DNA from: an uncultured Amylibacter sp.
GTDB lineage: Bacteria > Pseudomonadota > Alphaproteobacteria > Rhodobacterales > Rhodobacteraceae
NCBI GenBank assembly: GCA_943846615.1
Contig: OX044354.1
Location: forward strand, 1,195,001 to 1,259,000
Length of the DNA: 64,000 nt
Reading direction: 5' to 3'
In this document: in pieces, positions 8,578 through 18,920 of the stretch
Layout: every line of letters begins with the position of its first letter
Numbering within the stretch: position 1 is the stretch's first letter
The notes under the pieces: generated by a model
Seen by the model: the letters and a program-made list of their open reading frames with translations, nothing else
Database searches by the model: none
Told to the model about the DNA's origin: nothing
Made by a program: the position numbers and the translations under genes

Positions 8578-9588
8578 TCAAGTTTTCCTCTGTTTGCGAT
8601 ACTCCACGGGGGATTGATGATACACCCGTTCAAACTCGCGATAGAAATTGGACCGCGTTAAAAACCCAGACCTTTCTAATATACGCGAAACCGATTGATC
8701 CGTCGCAATTAACATTTCTGCCGCATGGTTCAGGCGAAAACTGTTCACATATTGCGAAACATTCACGCTTTGGGTTTGATTGATCGCCTCGGACAATGCG
8801 CGTGCGGGCACATGCAAACGCCGCGCCAAACGTTCCAGCGTCAAATCGGTATCCAAAAACAATTGTGTCTCGTTCAACAATTCCCGCGCTTTAACTTCTA
8901 ACGATACATCAACATCTTGGGGAACAACGGCAACTGCCACGCCCACTTTCTTATGATTGGAAAAAACAACAATCGCTGCCAGAGTACTAATCAACAAAAA
9001 GATCGATCCATAGGACACCAGTTTCACCGCTTGATCCATACGCTGCATTGCAAAACTGATCGCGATGCTGGTTTCAAACAAAAACACCACCGCCAAACAA
9101 CCCGCAGCCAAAACGGTCCAACGCCGCAAATTCGGCCCCAACCCTAGCGGCGCATAAAGCAGCCGATCCTGTCCAAGACGCCACATATATAATAATGCCG
9201 CAATCGCTCCCAAATGGGTTAGCCCAATGACAATATCATATGCAGTGAAATATTGCGGAACCATTTGCATCCCAAATACAAACACGAACACAAATCCCCA
9301 ATGGATAAACAACCATCTTTTCACATGGTCGCCGGGCCAGAAAAACGCGGCAAAGCCAAAGGCAATCAATGGCGCGATGAACAGCGGGATCACACGTTGG
9401 ATTAAAATGAATTGCTCCATTCCGTATCCAAATCGCAGGGCAATCAACAACGTGCCAACGCACATCATCGCAAACGCGCCCGTCAGACACCGATGCGCCA
9501 AACGATTCCCCAATTCCAACCGCCAAATCAGCGCACATGCGAACACCGCCAGAATAAAAGTCACAATCGGCAATGGTAATGTCAGCAC
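8578..9588 (-). CDS. Membrane-anchored AraC-family transcriptional regulator
   Basis: About 336 residues. The N-terminal two-thirds carry about six to seven hydrophobic segments (for example VTFILAVFACALIW, LFIHWGFVFVFVFGMQM). The C-terminal 100 residues form an AraC double helix-turn-helix (LTLERLARRLHVPARALSEAI and ILERSGFLTRSNFYREFERVYHQSPVEYR). A GTG at 9588 has the ribosome site AGAGGA seven bases upstream and is preferred over the GTG at 9609. It is divergent from an exported hydrolase, and repeats in the shared promoter look like its binding sites. The membrane part probably senses an envelope or lipid signal; the signal is unknown. Confidence 0.85.
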   Translation of the reverse strand: MLTLPLPIVTFILAVFACALIWRLELGNRLAHRCLTGAFAMMCVGTLLIALRFGYGMEQFILIQRVIPLFIAPLIAFGFAAFFWPGDHVKRWLFIHWGFVFVFVFGMQMVPQYFTAYDIVIGLTHLGAIAALLYMWRLGQDRLLYAPLGLGPNLRRWTVLAAGCLAVVFLFETSIAISFAMQRMDQAVKLVSYGSIFLLISTLAAIVVFSNHKKVGVAVAVVPQDVDVSLEVKARELLNETQLFLDTDLTLERLARRLHVPARALSEAINQTQSVNVSQYVNSFRLNHAAEMLIATDQSVSRILERSGFLTRSNFYREFERVYHQSPVEYRKQRKT

Positions 9589-9610
9589 AATCTGTCCTCT
9601 TTCTTGCACT

Positions 9611-9659
9611 GCTGTCCTTGATCCTGTGAAACCTGTCCTAGATTGCGTTTCAGGACAGC
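9611..9659. promoter_or_regulatory. Candidate AraC operator between divergent genes
   Basis: CTGTCCT occurs at 9612-9618 and 9633-9639, in direct repeat 21 bp apart (two helical turns), and its inverse AGGACAG lies at 9652-9658. The outer copies extend to the inverted pair GCTGTCCT/AGGACAGC. Two-turn direct repeats are typical of AraC-family operators. The sites are placed between the regulator and the hydrolase it faces. Confidence 0.6.
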
Positions 9660-9740
9660 GATTTCAGGGGCAACGCGTTGTTTTATATCATTCTTTGTCA
9701 AACATTAATGTCATCAATTCACAAAAACGGAGCATACCCC

Positions 9741-10772
9741 ATGAACATCACATTGCCAACAACCCTCGCCGCCCTCGCCATCAGCACCGCCAGTGTTCTG
9801 GCCGATGGTTATCAAACGGGCATGTCGGATTTAGACATCCGCGACGCGGACAACAACCGCCACATCAACGGCATCATCTGGTATCCGACCAATGATACAA
9901 ACGAAACTGTCCGCGCACAGGGCAACGCGGTGTGGGAACCAATCCGCGTCCAACCAAACGCCACAGCCGCCGACGGGCAATACCCGCTTGTTGTGTTGTC
10001 CCACGGCATGTACGGCAATCACCGTAACCAAGCATGGCTTGCATCCATCTTGACCCAACAGGGTTATATCGTGGCCGCTATCGATCATCCAGGCACATCG
10101 ACTTTCAGCCGCGATGCCGATCATGCTCGTGAGCTGTGGGAACGCCCCCGCGACATCAGCCGCACAATCGATCAAATCTTGGCCGATCCTGCCTATGCGG
10201 GTCACGTCGACGCGGAAAACATCTTCATGGCGGGCCATTCACTGGGCGGCTTCACCGCCGTGGCCTTGGCTGGTGGTCGTTTCGACCCCGTGAAATTCGA
10301 CACCTTCTGCGCATCAGGCGCGGATGATATCGCCTGTGGTGTCATGGACAGATGGCAGGTTGCTAAATCAAACGCCGATCGGGCCACAATCACCCGCGAT
10401 ATGTCCGATGACCGTATCAAGGCCTTCGCCGTTTTCGATTTGGGTGGCACGCAATCGTTTTCCACCAACAGCCTTGGCGCAATCGATACACCTATGTTGG
10501 TAATCGGCGCACCTGAGAATGTTCACGGTTTAAATCTGGATATTGAATCGCGCGCCTTAAACGCGGCACTACCAGCCGACAGTAGGCAATATTTGGAACC
10601 TGCGGGCCTGTCGCATTTCGATTTCATGGGCCAATGCACCGAACGTGGTTTAACGATTTTAAAAGAAGAAGAACCAGATGACGTTTACGTTTGTGAAAAT
10701 GGCACAACAGAACGCGCACGCGAACACCAAGAAATCGCTTCCAGCGTTATGACCTTCTTCGCTGGTATATAA
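9741..10772 (+). CDS. Exported alpha/beta hydrolase (dienelactone-hydrolase/PAF-acetylhydrolase-like)
   Basis: 343 residues. A signal peptide (MNITLPTTLAALAISTASVLA) is followed by an alpha/beta-hydrolase fold with the nucleophile elbow GHSLGG (about residue 165), an oxyanion-type LSHGMYGNHRNQ segment, and a late acid/histidine pair including SHFDFM. The pattern resembles predicted dienelactone hydrolases and lipoprotein-associated phospholipase A2-like bacterial proteins; the substrate is unknown, an ester or lactone being likely. The start at 9741 has GGAG about ten bases upstream. It is divergent from the membrane AraC regulator, which probably controls it. Confidence 0.82.
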   Translation: MNITLPTTLAALAISTASVLADGYQTGMSDLDIRDADNNRHINGIIWYPTNDTNETVRAQGNAVWEPIRVQPNATAADGQYPLVVLSHGMYGNHRNQAWLASILTQQGYIVAAIDHPGTSTFSRDADHARELWERPRDISRTIDQILADPAYAGHVDAENIFMAGHSLGGFTAVALAGGRFDPVKFDTFCASGADDIACGVMDRWQVAKSNADRATITRDMSDDRIKAFAVFDLGGTQSFSTNSLGAIDTPMLVIGAPENVHGLNLDIESRALNAALPADSRQYLEPAGLSHFDFMGQCTERGLTILKEEEPDDVYVCENGTTERAREHQEIASSVMTFFAGI

Positions 10773-10776
10773 CTTC

Positions 10777-10811
10777 ATTAGGGCATCCGAACCGACATCG
10801 GGTGCCCTAAT
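10777..10811. terminator. Bidirectional terminator
   Basis: ATTAGGGCA (10777-10785) pairs with TGCCCTAAT (10803-10811) with an inner CCGA/TCGG stem. It lies between the convergent hydrolase and MATE genes and overlaps the MATE stop codon. Confidence 0.75.
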
Positions 10812-12171
10812 CGTTTTGCAACCGATACTTCCAATCGCCCTTAAACAATCGACGATGGAAAAACGGAAACCGCACCAACTCTTCGACTACAAACAAAGAA
10901 AACACCCACGTTACTGAAGCATCAAAATACAATATCAACAACGCCGTTAGCGGCACGCGAAATAACCACTGTGCGGCGACGAAAATATTCATCACATACA
11001 CGGTATCTCCGCTGGCGCGCAGGGTATGGCCACACATCGTATTCGAACCCTTTGGAAAGGGTAACAACAACAAAAATGGTAGAAAGCTATAAATCGCCGC
11101 GCGCGTTTCCGCTTCAAGATCACCATACATAACCTCAGATCCCAAACACACTCCAAGATATGTCAACGATACAACAAACGCCCCGAAAAATGCCATTTTC
11201 CATGCCATTTTAAGGAAGTCATCCAATTCGCCCCCACGACGATTGCTCCCTAACATTTGCGCCACAATAATACCCGCCGCGGTGGCAATTGACGTGACGA
11301 TAAATCCTGTCAAATTTATCCACGGTGTGATTAATGTCATCGCCGCGAACTCATTGACCGATAATTTTGCGTACAACAGCGCTAAAAAATAAACCGCCAA
11401 CGCATTACTCACGAATGTTCCCGCAATCGGCAGGGCAAAAACTAAATGCCGTTTGACTGATGTCCACAATGTGTCGTGCAGCCATCCCTTCTCGTCCAGA
11501 TGGCCGCCGTATTGGCCAAAAAACACAACCCCCATAAATGAAAATTGCGCCAGCGATGCAACCATACTGCCAACAGCGGCCCCCATTACGCCAAGGGCAG
11601 GAAATCCAAAGTTACCATGGATCAAACTATAACTGACGAACACGTTTACCGGCAGGCCGATCAGGTAACTACGAAATGGGATAACCGTTTTGCTTCGCCC
11701 ATTGAAATAACTTCCTAAACATTGCGAAAAAGCCTCGATAAAAATCAAAAATAGAAACACATTCAGATATGCACGCGCTTGCTCTGCAATCCAAGGTGTA
11801 TGCGCAAAGCGATCAATCAGCGGTCCGCCAAACAACCAAACCAAGATGACCCCGGTGGTCGCGACACCAAGATTGATAATTATCCCCGCATACACCCCCG
11901 TCTTTAGCGCGGCAGGTCGACCAGCACCAAATGCTTGGGCAATGCGAATTTGGGTGGCGGTCGAAAACGCCAAAATCACACCCAACAACAGATTGCCAAA
12001 TGCCGCCGCCAAGCCGAGCGCCGCAACCGCAGGCTCGCCCAGCGACGACACCAGATAAGCATCGATCACCACGATCCCATTCAGCATCATTGCCTTTAAC
12101 ATCAAAGGCCACGCGACACGCAGCACCTCGCCTCGTGACGGTGTCATCGCAGTGCCAGACGTCTTCGTCAT
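10807..12171 (-). CDS. MATE-family efflux transporter
   Basis: 454 residues with about twelve hydrophobic segments arranged as two six-helix halves, matching multidrug and toxin extrusion antiporters (LMLKAMMLNGIVVIDAYLVSSLG near the start; the ALGVMGAAVGSMVA and SNALAVYFLALLYAKL segments later). These proteins expel cationic compounds in exchange for protons or sodium. The ATG at 12171 has GGGAAAA upstream; the in-frame TTG at 12183 is less likely. Substrate is not inferable from context. The gene is in a minus-strand series with the downstream-facing FMN protein, but with its own gap. Confidence 0.92.
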   Translation of the reverse strand: MTKTSGTAMTPSRGEVLRVAWPLMLKAMMLNGIVVIDAYLVSSLGEPAVAALGLAAAFGNLLLGVILAFSTATQIRIAQAFGAGRPAALKTGVYAGIIINLGVATTGVILVWLFGGPLIDRFAHTPWIAEQARAYLNVFLFLIFIEAFSQCLGSYFNGRSKTVIPFRSYLIGLPVNVFVSYSLIHGNFGFPALGVMGAAVGSMVASLAQFSFMGVVFFGQYGGHLDEKGWLHDTLWTSVKRHLVFALPIAGTFVSNALAVYFLALLYAKLSVNEFAAMTLITPWINLTGFIVTSIATAAGIIVAQMLGSNRRGGELDDFLKMAWKMAFFGAFVVSLTYLGVCLGSEVMYGDLEAETRAAIYSFLPFLLLLPFPKGSNTMCGHTLRASGDTVYVMNIFVAAQWLFRVPLTALLILYFDASVTWVFSLFVVEELVRFPFFHRRLFKGDWKYRLQND

Positions 12172-12259
12172 AAATTTTCCCAAAGTAGAGTTGGCCTATT
12201 CTAACCTAGGCTAGAAAGGCCCCGCAAGCGCAGATCAGTGGCGTGTCTTCATTTCAGGC

Positions 12260-13759
12260 CTAATTCTCGGCCACCACATCAGGGCGTGGAAATAGTCTTG
12301 CTAACGAAACTGACTGTCCATTCTCTTGCATCATCCGAATATGCGAACGCTTAATCTGACGTGGCTCCGAAACGCCAACTGAATTGGCCAAGGTTTCTAC
12401 CTCGTAGATGATACCCTTCGCGTAATTCGCGACCTTCTCGGACTTCGCCTCTGGCACCAATCCCTTTTGCAAACGCCCATCATGTGTGGTGATCCCAGTC
12501 GGGCAGGTATTCTTGTTACATTTCAGCGCCTGAATACAGCCCAGCGAAAACATGAAACCACGCCCCGCATTGACAAAATCCGCACCCGCGCCCAACGCCC
12601 ATGCCACATCACCGGGGTTAATCAGCTTACCCGAAGCGATCACCTTAATACGATCCCGCAAACCACGTTCAAACAGCAAATCCGAAACCCGTGGCAGGCT
12701 CTCGCGTAATGGTGACCCGACCAAATCCATCAACGGCATTGGCGCCGCCCCGGTTCCCCCATCACCACCATCCAATGTGATAAAATCCGGCGCACTTTCA
12801 GGCCCGCGTTTTAATACCTCGTCCAACAGTTCAGCCAATGCCTGATACGATCCCATCACCGTTTTGAACCCAACGGGCTTGCCAGTTACATCGCGTATAT
12901 GCCCAATCATATCCAACAGCTCGCTCACATTGGAAATCTCTGCATGGCGATTAGGCGAAATGCTATCCTTACCTGCCTCAATTCCACGAATTGCGGCAAC
13001 CTCTGCGTTCACCTTGGCGGCGGGTAAAATCCCACCCTTGCCGGGTTTCGCACCTTGGGCCAGCTTCAGTTCAAACATCCGCACCTTTTCATGCGCCGCC
13101 ACTTCGCGCAGCTTGTCATCGGACAACATTCCATCCAAATCGCGCACACCATATTTCGCGGTGCCAATCTGATAAATCAGATCACACCCACCCTCTAAAT
13201 GATATTTCGAAATGCCACCCTCGCCAGTGTTCAACCAAACACCAGCCTTAGCCGCGCCAATGCTTAACGCGCGTATGGCAGGCCGTGACAGCGCACCATA
13301 GCTCATCCCAGAAATGTTAAAGAACGATGGAGCCAAATAGGGTGTTTTGCAAAACGGCCCAATCTGCACTGGTTGCGTTTTCGCCGCTTGTTCCTCTAAC
13401 GGGGGAAACGGCGCATTCACAAAAATCGGCGTTCCAACTTGTGTCAAATTGCGCGTCGAGCCAAAGGCAATCGTATTCCCTTTACCACTTGCCGCACGGG
13501 CCACCCAATCGCGTTGCGCTCGATTAAACGGCATTTCCTCGCGATCCATTGCGAAAAAATACTGCCTAAAAAATTCGCCCAGCTCAGTAAAAATCTTACG
13601 AAACCGCCCAATCACGGGATAATTTCGCCGTACAGCATCCTCGGTCTGCGAACGGTCAATCACAAACATGATCAACACGCCCAGCGCCCCAACGCCAAGC
13701 ACCACAACAAACAGCGTCGCCAGAAAGCTCAGCACCTCACCAACAAACGTCATATTCAT
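12260..13759 (-). CDS. FMN-binding glutamate synthase family protein
   Basis: 499 residues. After an N-terminal membrane segment (about residues 10-33, FLATLFVVVLGVGALGVLIMF) comes the glutamate-synthase-like FMN barrel: SGMSYGALSRPAIRALSIGA, GEGGIS, DGGDGGTGAAP (phosphate/FMN grip), and the iron-sulfur-type cysteine stretch SLGCIQALKCNKNTCPTGI. Glutamine amidotransferase domains of true GltB are absent, so it is one of the stand-alone synthase-domain proteins whose reaction is undefined. The start ATG at 13759 follows a GGGGGA site. The gene downstream of the sulfatase on the same strand is separated from it by about 70 bases. Confidence 0.9.
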   Translation of the reverse strand: MNMTFVGEVLSFLATLFVVVLGVGALGVLIMFVIDRSQTEDAVRRNYPVIGRFRKIFTELGEFFRQYFFAMDREEMPFNRAQRDWVARAASGKGNTIAFGSTRNLTQVGTPIFVNAPFPPLEEQAAKTQPVQIGPFCKTPYLAPSFFNISGMSYGALSRPAIRALSIGAAKAGVWLNTGEGGISKYHLEGGCDLIYQIGTAKYGVRDLDGMLSDDKLREVAAHEKVRMFELKLAQGAKPGKGGILPAAKVNAEVAAIRGIEAGKDSISPNRHAEISNVSELLDMIGHIRDVTGKPVGFKTVMGSYQALAELLDEVLKRGPESAPDFITLDGGDGGTGAAPMPLMDLVGSPLRESLPRVSDLLFERGLRDRIKVIASGKLINPGDVAWALGAGADFVNAGRGFMFSLGCIQALKCNKNTCPTGITTHDGRLQKGLVPEAKSEKVANYAKGIIYEVETLANSVGVSEPRQIKRSHIRMMQENGQSVSLARLFPRPDVVAEN

Positions 13760-13829
13760 CGCCTATTCCCCCAGTTATCTTCACGCCATATGCGCCTTTA
13801 CGGGGGGCTCAAGTCAACTCAAACATTTG

Positions 13830-15119
13830 TTATGGTGATGTGACCTGCGCATGGCGTGCCTTCAACGCCTTCACAATTTTGGCCTCTTCACTGGATGTAC
13901 CATTTGCCAACAAATCCTTGGCCTCTTTAGGATCACGCGCCAAATTATACAACGCCGCCTCCGCACCATCCTCTTGGATCAACTTGTAATTTCCCATACG
14001 CATCGCCCAACCATGCATCGCGCGGCGCTTGGGTTTTTCATCGGCAAAATGTTCGACATAAACATAATCTCGCGTGCTTTGCCCACCAGACAACATCGCG
14101 CGAAAATCATATGAATCCGTCGTCGTCACAGATCGACCAGCAATCCCCGCGATCGTCGAAAACAAATCCGCACTGTAAACATACCCCGCGTTCCGCCCCT
14201 TTTTCACACCCGGCCCAGACACGACAAACGGCACATGCGTACCACTTTCATAAATCGTCCCCTTGGCCCCGTGATCACCATATAACCCACGCGCCACTTG
14301 GCTGGGCGTGCCATTGTCGCCCATGAAAATCACAATGGTATTGTTACGCACAGCCGTCGACATCGACGCCATCAACCGCCCAATTTCCGTATCCAACGCC
14401 TGCAACATCGCATTGTAATACGGCACGGGATTGGATCGAATGGCGGATTTCGAATTCGTCAAATTCCGCGCTGAATGCAGATCCTTGGGCGGCACATGAA
14501 ACGGGGAATGCGGCGCATTATACGCCAGCCACAAAAACCAAGGGCTCGTCTGATCCCCAATCCAATCAATCGCCCGATTTGTAAATGCGGTGGTGGAATA
14601 TTCCTTCACCGCAACACGCTTGCCATTGCTGACCGCACGCCAATCCGAATAGTCCTTGGTGCCACCAGAATACAGTCCAAAATAGTCAGGCACGCCCAGT
14701 TTCGCAGGATGGTTCAACCCATCTTTCCCATCCGCTAAATGCCACTTCCCAATCAAATTCGCGCTGTAATTCGTTTTCGCTAACACGTCGAACAGGCTGG
14801 TTACATTCGCGGACAATCCACCATTTCCCTTACGCGGAATCGCCGAACCGATACCCGTGCGAAACCCATATTGCCCCGTCATAATCGACGCACGCGTTGG
14901 CGAACAGACTGGCGCGGCATAGGCGTTATCAAACACCATGCCCTTGGCACACATCGTCTCTAGGGTCGGCATTTTCGCCTGCTGTTTCCCAACCGAATAA
15001 CAGGCCGACGCATCCAACCCCATATCATCAGCAATAATCAACAAAACATTCGGTGCAGCCTGTGCACCAATGGGCATCACAGCCAACGCCAATGCAGCAC
15101 AAAGTGATCTTAATTTCAT
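13830..15119 (-). CDS. Exported type I sulfatase
   Basis: 429 residues with a signal peptide (MKLRSLCAALALAVMPIGAQA). The sulfatase signature CSPTRASIMTGQ around residue 72-83 contains the cysteine that is converted to formylglycine, and LLIIADDMG supplies metal-binding aspartates; FMGDNG near residue 265 adds the second metal-site pair. It hydrolyses sulfate esters, perhaps from algal polysaccharides or sulfolipids; substrate is unknown. The formylglycine-generating enzyme is not in the window. Start at 15119 follows a GGGGGA site. The gene runs toward the FMN-binding protein on the same strand. Confidence 0.93.
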   Translation of the reverse strand: MKLRSLCAALALAVMPIGAQAAPNVLLIIADDMGLDASACYSVGKQQAKMPTLETMCAKGMVFDNAYAAPVCSPTRASIMTGQYGFRTGIGSAIPRKGNGGLSANVTSLFDVLAKTNYSANLIGKWHLADGKDGLNHPAKLGVPDYFGLYSGGTKDYSDWRAVSNGKRVAVKEYSTTAFTNRAIDWIGDQTSPWFLWLAYNAPHSPFHVPPKDLHSARNLTNSKSAIRSNPVPYYNAMLQALDTEIGRLMASMSTAVRNNTIVIFMGDNGTPSQVARGLYGDHGAKGTIYESGTHVPFVVSGPGVKKGRNAGYVYSADLFSTIAGIAGRSVTTTDSYDFRAMLSGGQSTRDYVYVEHFADEKPKRRAMHGWAMRMGNYKLIQEDGAEAALYNLARDPKEAKDLLANGTSSEEAKIVKALKARHAQVTSP

Positions 15120-15187
15120 ATGTTCCCCCGAACGTTTTCAAATTCATCCAAGGTTATACGCGCTGGCACTAAATTTCCGTCGCGAAT

Positions 15188-15307
15188 TTAGCCGAAAAAA
15201 TTATTCTGGGCGTAAAAATATAAAAACGCCCCCACGATCAGCATCCCCGGCAACCCCAAGAACTTGCGCGCTAATCCCCATAATATTGTGCGTATAATAA
15301 AACTCAT
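15188..15307 (-). CDS. Small single-pass membrane protein (39 aa)
   Basis: A frame of 39 residues starting MSFIIRTILWGLARKF and ending AQNNFFG. It has a basic N-terminal cluster (RT, ARK) and a hydrophobic run (GLPGMLIVGAFLYFYA) fit for one transmembrane helix. It lies between clpB and the sulfatase in a gap of about 260 bases. No strong Shine-Dalgarno site is seen, so the call rests on composition and position. No family recognised. Confidence 0.45.
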   Translation of the reverse strand: MSFIIRTILWGLARKFLGLPGMLIVGAFLYFYAQNNFFG

Positions 15308-15346
15308 AAAGCCTAGTTAGGCACTCACGCCCTAGATTAAAAGGCA

Positions 15347-15374
15347 AAAGACCAGAACATCCGCTCTGGCCTTC
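15347..15374 (-). terminator. Rho-independent terminator of clpB
   Basis: On the minus strand AAGGCCAGAGC and TCTGGTCTTTT form a stem with a short loop, followed by a T-rich tail. It lies just past the clpB stop at 15381. Confidence 0.75.
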
Positions 15375-15380
15375 CAATTA

Positions 15381-17987
15381 TTAATGTACGTTCGCACCCT
15401 TCGGCACACGGGGTTCACGCCCCTTGCCGTTAATGGTCAGCCCCGCATCATTCGCGCTAACTGCCACCTCGGCACCATCCAGCAATTCACCGGACAACAG
15501 CACCTCTGCCAATTCGTCCTGCAATGCCTTTTGGATCACACGCTTTAGCGGCCTAGCACCATAAACAGGATCGTAACCCTGATCCGCCAACCACGTTTTC
15601 GCGGTCTCGTCGATGTTCAGCACAATTTTGCGCCCTGCCAAACGTTTGTTCAAAATATCCAACTGGATATCAACGATACCATCCATGTTTGCGCGGCTTA
15701 AGCGATCAAACAGAACAATCTCGTCCAAACGATTCAAGAACTCGGGACGGAAATGCGCCTGCACCGCAGACATCACTTGGCCCTTCGCTTCGTCGGCATC
15801 CTCGCCCTCGGGCAATTGGCTCAACGCCTGCGCACCCAAGTTCGACGTCAAAATTATCAACGTCTGCTTGAAGTCCACTTGGCGTCCCTGACCATCGGTC
15901 AATTGACCATCATCCAAAACCTGCAACAACACGTTGAACACATCTGGATGCGCCTTTTCGACTTCGTCAAACAAGATCACCTGATAGGGGCGACGACGCA
16001 CCGCTTCGGTCAAAACACCACCCTCATCATATCCAACATAGCCAGGAGGCGCACCGATCAAACGGGCCACGGAATGTTTCTCCATGAACTCGGACATATC
16101 AATCCGCACCATGGCCTGATCATCATCGAACAGAAACTCCGCCAATGCTTTGGTCAATTCGGTTTTACCAACACCTGTTGGTCCAAGGAACATAAACGAT
16201 CCAAGCGGTCGCTTAGGGTCGTTTAGACCCGCGCGCGCCCGGCGAACTGCGTTCGCGACCGCATGAACAGCATCGAATTGCCCAATGACACGATTGCCGA
16301 TTTCCTCTTCCATCCGCAGCAGCTTGTCACGCTCGCCTTCCAGCATCTTGTCCACGGGAATACCCGTCCAACGCTCGACCACAGATGCGATATGGTTGGG
16401 GCGCACGGCCTCTTCCACCATCACATCTTCACCGGCTTCTTCGGCTTTGGCCAATTTCTTTTCCAGCTCTGGAATGACGCCATACTGCAACTCACCCATG
16501 CGTGCCAAATCGCCTGCACGTTTCGCGGTTTCAAATTCGATACGGATATTATCCAACTCTTCTTTGATATCACGCGCACCTGCCAGTTTGTCACGTTCGG
16601 CCTGCCATTTCGCCGTCATCGCCGCGCTTTCCTCGCGCAACACACCCAGCTCTTTGTTCAACTTGAACAAACGGTCTTTGGACGCATCATCGGTTTCCAA
16701 CTTCAATGCTTCGGCTTCGATTGATTTTTGCAACAAATCACGATCAATTTGATCCAGCTCTTCTGGTTTGCTGTCGACTTCCATACGCAAACGCGATGCC
16801 GCCTCATCCATCAAATCGATGGCTTTGTCGGGCAGAAACCGATCCGAAATGTAACGATGACTCAACACCGCCGCTTGCACCAGCGCACTGTCCGAAATCC
16901 GAATGCCGTGATGCAACTCGTACTTTTCCTTAATACCACGCAGGATTGAAATTGTATCTTCAACGGTCGGCTCTTCCACCATCACTGGCTGGAAACGACG
17001 CGCCAATGCCGCATCCTTCTCAACATGCTTGCGGTACTCGTCCAACGTGGTCGCACCAACCGCATGCAATTCCCCACGCGCCAGCGCAGGTTTCAACAGG
17101 TTCGACGCATCCATCGAACCCTCGGACGCACCAGCGCCAACCAATGTGTGCATTTCATCAATGAACAAAATGATTTCACCAGCGGCCTCAGTAACTTCCG
17201 TAAGGATCGCCTTCAGACGTTCCTCGAACTCACCACGATATTTCGCGCCAGCAATCAACGCACCCATATCCAACGCCATCAGCGTTTTATTCTGGATACT
17301 CTCTGGCACATCACCATTCACAATCCGCAACGCCAAACCCTCGGCAATCGCAGTTTTACCCACGCCCGGTTCACCAATCAGTACTGGGTTGTTTTTCGTA
17401 CGGCGCGACAACACCTGCATCGTGCGGCGAATTTCTTCGTCACGTCCAATGATCGGGTCAATTTTACCGTCGCGTGCACGTTGCGTCAGGTCTTGGGCGT
17501 ATTTTTTCAACGCATCATAGCCATCTTCGGCACTGGCGGTATCCGCTGTGCGCCCCTTACGAATGTCATTGATCGCGGCGTTCAGGCTCTGCGCCGTCAC
17601 ACCTGCATCTTTCAAAACATTATTCGCATCGGATTTCACAACAGCCAACGCCGTCAACATCCGCTCTGCTGGTACAAACGTATCGCCCGCCTTCTTGGCC
17701 AGCTTCTCTGCCTCTGCCAAAACCTTGCCGGTCTTGCCGTCCAAATAAACAGACGCGTCGCCCGTCACCTTGGGCATCTTACCCAACACGGCATCAACAT
17801 CGTTCAGCGCCCGCACAGGGTCACCGCCCGCCATACGGATCAGGTTCGCTGCCAACCCATCGGGGTCATCCAACAACGCCTTCAGCAAATGTTCTGGTGT
17901 AAATCTCTGATGGCTTTCGCGCATCGCAATGGTCTGTGCGGATTGAATCATTCCGCGCGACCGTTCAGTGAACTTCTCTAGGTCCAT
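15381..17987 (-). CDS. clpB: ClpB chaperone (Hsp104 family disaggregase)
   Basis: 868 residues. The N-terminal Clp repeats ([18 protein letters not shown]...) are followed by two AAA+ modules: Walker A GEPGVGKT near residue 205 with [13 protein letters not shown], then [17 protein letters not shown] near 605 with [13 protein letters not shown], separated by the coiled-coil M domain. ClpB rescues aggregated proteins together with DnaK. The start at 17987 is chosen because AAGGAG lies just upstream. A heat-shock promoter is expected in the 118-base gap before the divergent gene, but could not be placed confidently. Confidence 0.98.
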   Translation of the reverse strand: MDLEKFTERSRGMIQSAQTIAMRESHQRFTPEHLLKALLDDPDGLAANLIRMAGGDPVRALNDVDAVLGKMPKVTGDASVYLDGKTGKVLAEAEKLAKKAGDTFVPAERMLTALAVVKSDANNVLKDAGVTAQSLNAAINDIRKGRTADTASAEDGYDALKKYAQDLTQRARDGKIDPIIGRDEEIRRTMQVLSRRTKNNPVLIGEPGVGKTAIAEGLALRIVNGDVPESIQNKTLMALDMGALIAGAKYRGEFEERLKAILTEVTEAAGEIILFIDEMHTLVGAGASEGSMDASNLLKPALARGELHAVGATTLDEYRKHVEKDAALARRFQPVMVEEPTVEDTISILRGIKEKYELHHGIRISDSALVQAAVLSHRYISDRFLPDKAIDLMDEAASRLRMEVDSKPEELDQIDRDLLQKSIEAEALKLETDDASKDRLFKLNKELGVLREESAAMTAKWQAERDKLAGARDIKEELDNIRIEFETAKRAGDLARMGELQYGVIPELEKKLAKAEEAGEDVMVEEAVRPNHIASVVERWTGIPVDKMLEGERDKLLRMEEEIGNRVIGQFDAVHAVANAVRRARAGLNDPKRPLGSFMFLGPTGVGKTELTKALAEFLFDDDQAMVRIDMSEFMEKHSVARLIGAPPGYVGYDEGGVLTEAVRRRPYQVILFDEVEKAHPDVFNVLLQVLDDGQLTDGQGRQVDFKQTLIILTSNLGAQALSQLPEGEDADEAKGQVMSAVQAHFRPEFLNRLDEIVLFDRLSRANMDGIVDIQLDILNKRLAGRKIVLNIDETAKTWLADQGYDPVYGARPLKRVIQKALQDELAEVLLSGELLDGAEVAVSANDAGLTINGKGREPRVPKGANVH

Positions 17988-18142
17988 AGGTCTCTCCTTA
18001 AGCACTTGCTGTTGAAATGAAATGACGCCCTAAATAGGCACGTCTGGTTGCAAGCCTTACATTCAAGATAAGTATTCCTTTGCGAACGCACAAGGCTTGG
18101 ATATACTGACACGATAAAATTTATTTGATGATGGGATTTACA

Positions 18143-18853
18143 ATGTCCGCAAACAAATCATTCATGATCAGCGCATTCCTACTTGGCGCGGGCATTGCAA
18201 CCGCTGGATATTTCGTCAGTCAAACAACCCTGAACGAACGCACAGGCGCAAACACCGCCCACGTCAAAGGCCTGTCCGAACGCGTAGTCCAAGCGGATAC
18301 AGGGCGTTGGCAACTGTCTTTTTCAAGCTTTAGTCGTGACACAACGAAAGTCAGTGAAACCTTTGAGCGCACAGCGGCCAAAAGCACGCGCATTCACACA
18401 ATTCTAACTTTGGCGGGCTTTACCGACGAAGAGCTACGCTTCACACCCTTGCGCAAAACCGACCACACAGATCGTGACCGCGAAGGTAAGATCATAGATC
18501 GTTACTTCTTAGTTTCTGGCAGCATCCAAATCACCACACGCGACCCACAAAAAATCGAACCCGCACAGCAACCAATCTATGATTTGGCCAAGGACGGCAT
18601 CGACGTTTCACAGGACAGTTTGTTTTTTGAGTACACCAAGCTGAACGAAATCAAACCCGACATGCTGCGCGAAGCCACCGAAAACGCCCGCATCGCCGCC
18701 AATGAATTCGCATCCAACGCTGGCGTTTCCGTCGGCGGCATCCAATCCGCATCCCAAGGCGGATTTCAAATCAACACTTATTCCGGCAGCACATCACCGC
18801 TTGATAAACTGGTTCGCGTCGTCACAAACATTACCTTCTATTTGGAAAACTAA
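18143..18853 (+). CDS. SIMPL domain (DUF541) protein
   Basis: 236 residues. An N-terminal hydrophobic segment (ISAFLLGAGIATAGYFV) may be an uncleaved anchor or signal, followed by the SIMPL fold: VKGLSERVVQADTGRWQLSF and a C-terminal half with ATENARIAANEFASNAGVSVG, which is diagnostic of this family. SIMPL proteins are periplasmic/outer-envelope and of unclear activity; one is tied to oxidative stress resistance. The start MSANKSF at 18143 is preferred over the upstream in-frame ATGs near 18125. It precedes pyrF by 67 bases. Confidence 0.85.
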   Translation: MSANKSFMISAFLLGAGIATAGYFVSQTTLNERTGANTAHVKGLSERVVQADTGRWQLSFSSFSRDTTKVSETFERTAAKSTRIHTILTLAGFTDEELRFTPLRKTDHTDRDREGKIIDRYFLVSGSIQITTRDPQKIEPAQQPIYDLAKDGIDVSQDSLFFEYTKLNEIKPDMLREATENARIAANEFASNAGVSVGGIQSASQGGFQINTYSGSTSPLDKLVRVVTNITFYLEN

Positions 18854-18920
18854 CCCCAAAACTTGACTTCCCACGCGATCTATCACAAAGACGGGCCAAC
18901 CCAAAAAACAGGAGCCTATA

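Noticed and set aside
17025..17981. 318-codon frame antisense to clpB
   Set aside because: It lies entirely in clpB on the other strand and has no independent support; it is a codon-bias shadow.
18006..18124. Possible heat-shock promoter before clpB
   Set aside because: A CTTGAA-like hexamer is present but no correctly spaced -10 could be aligned, so I do not annotate it.
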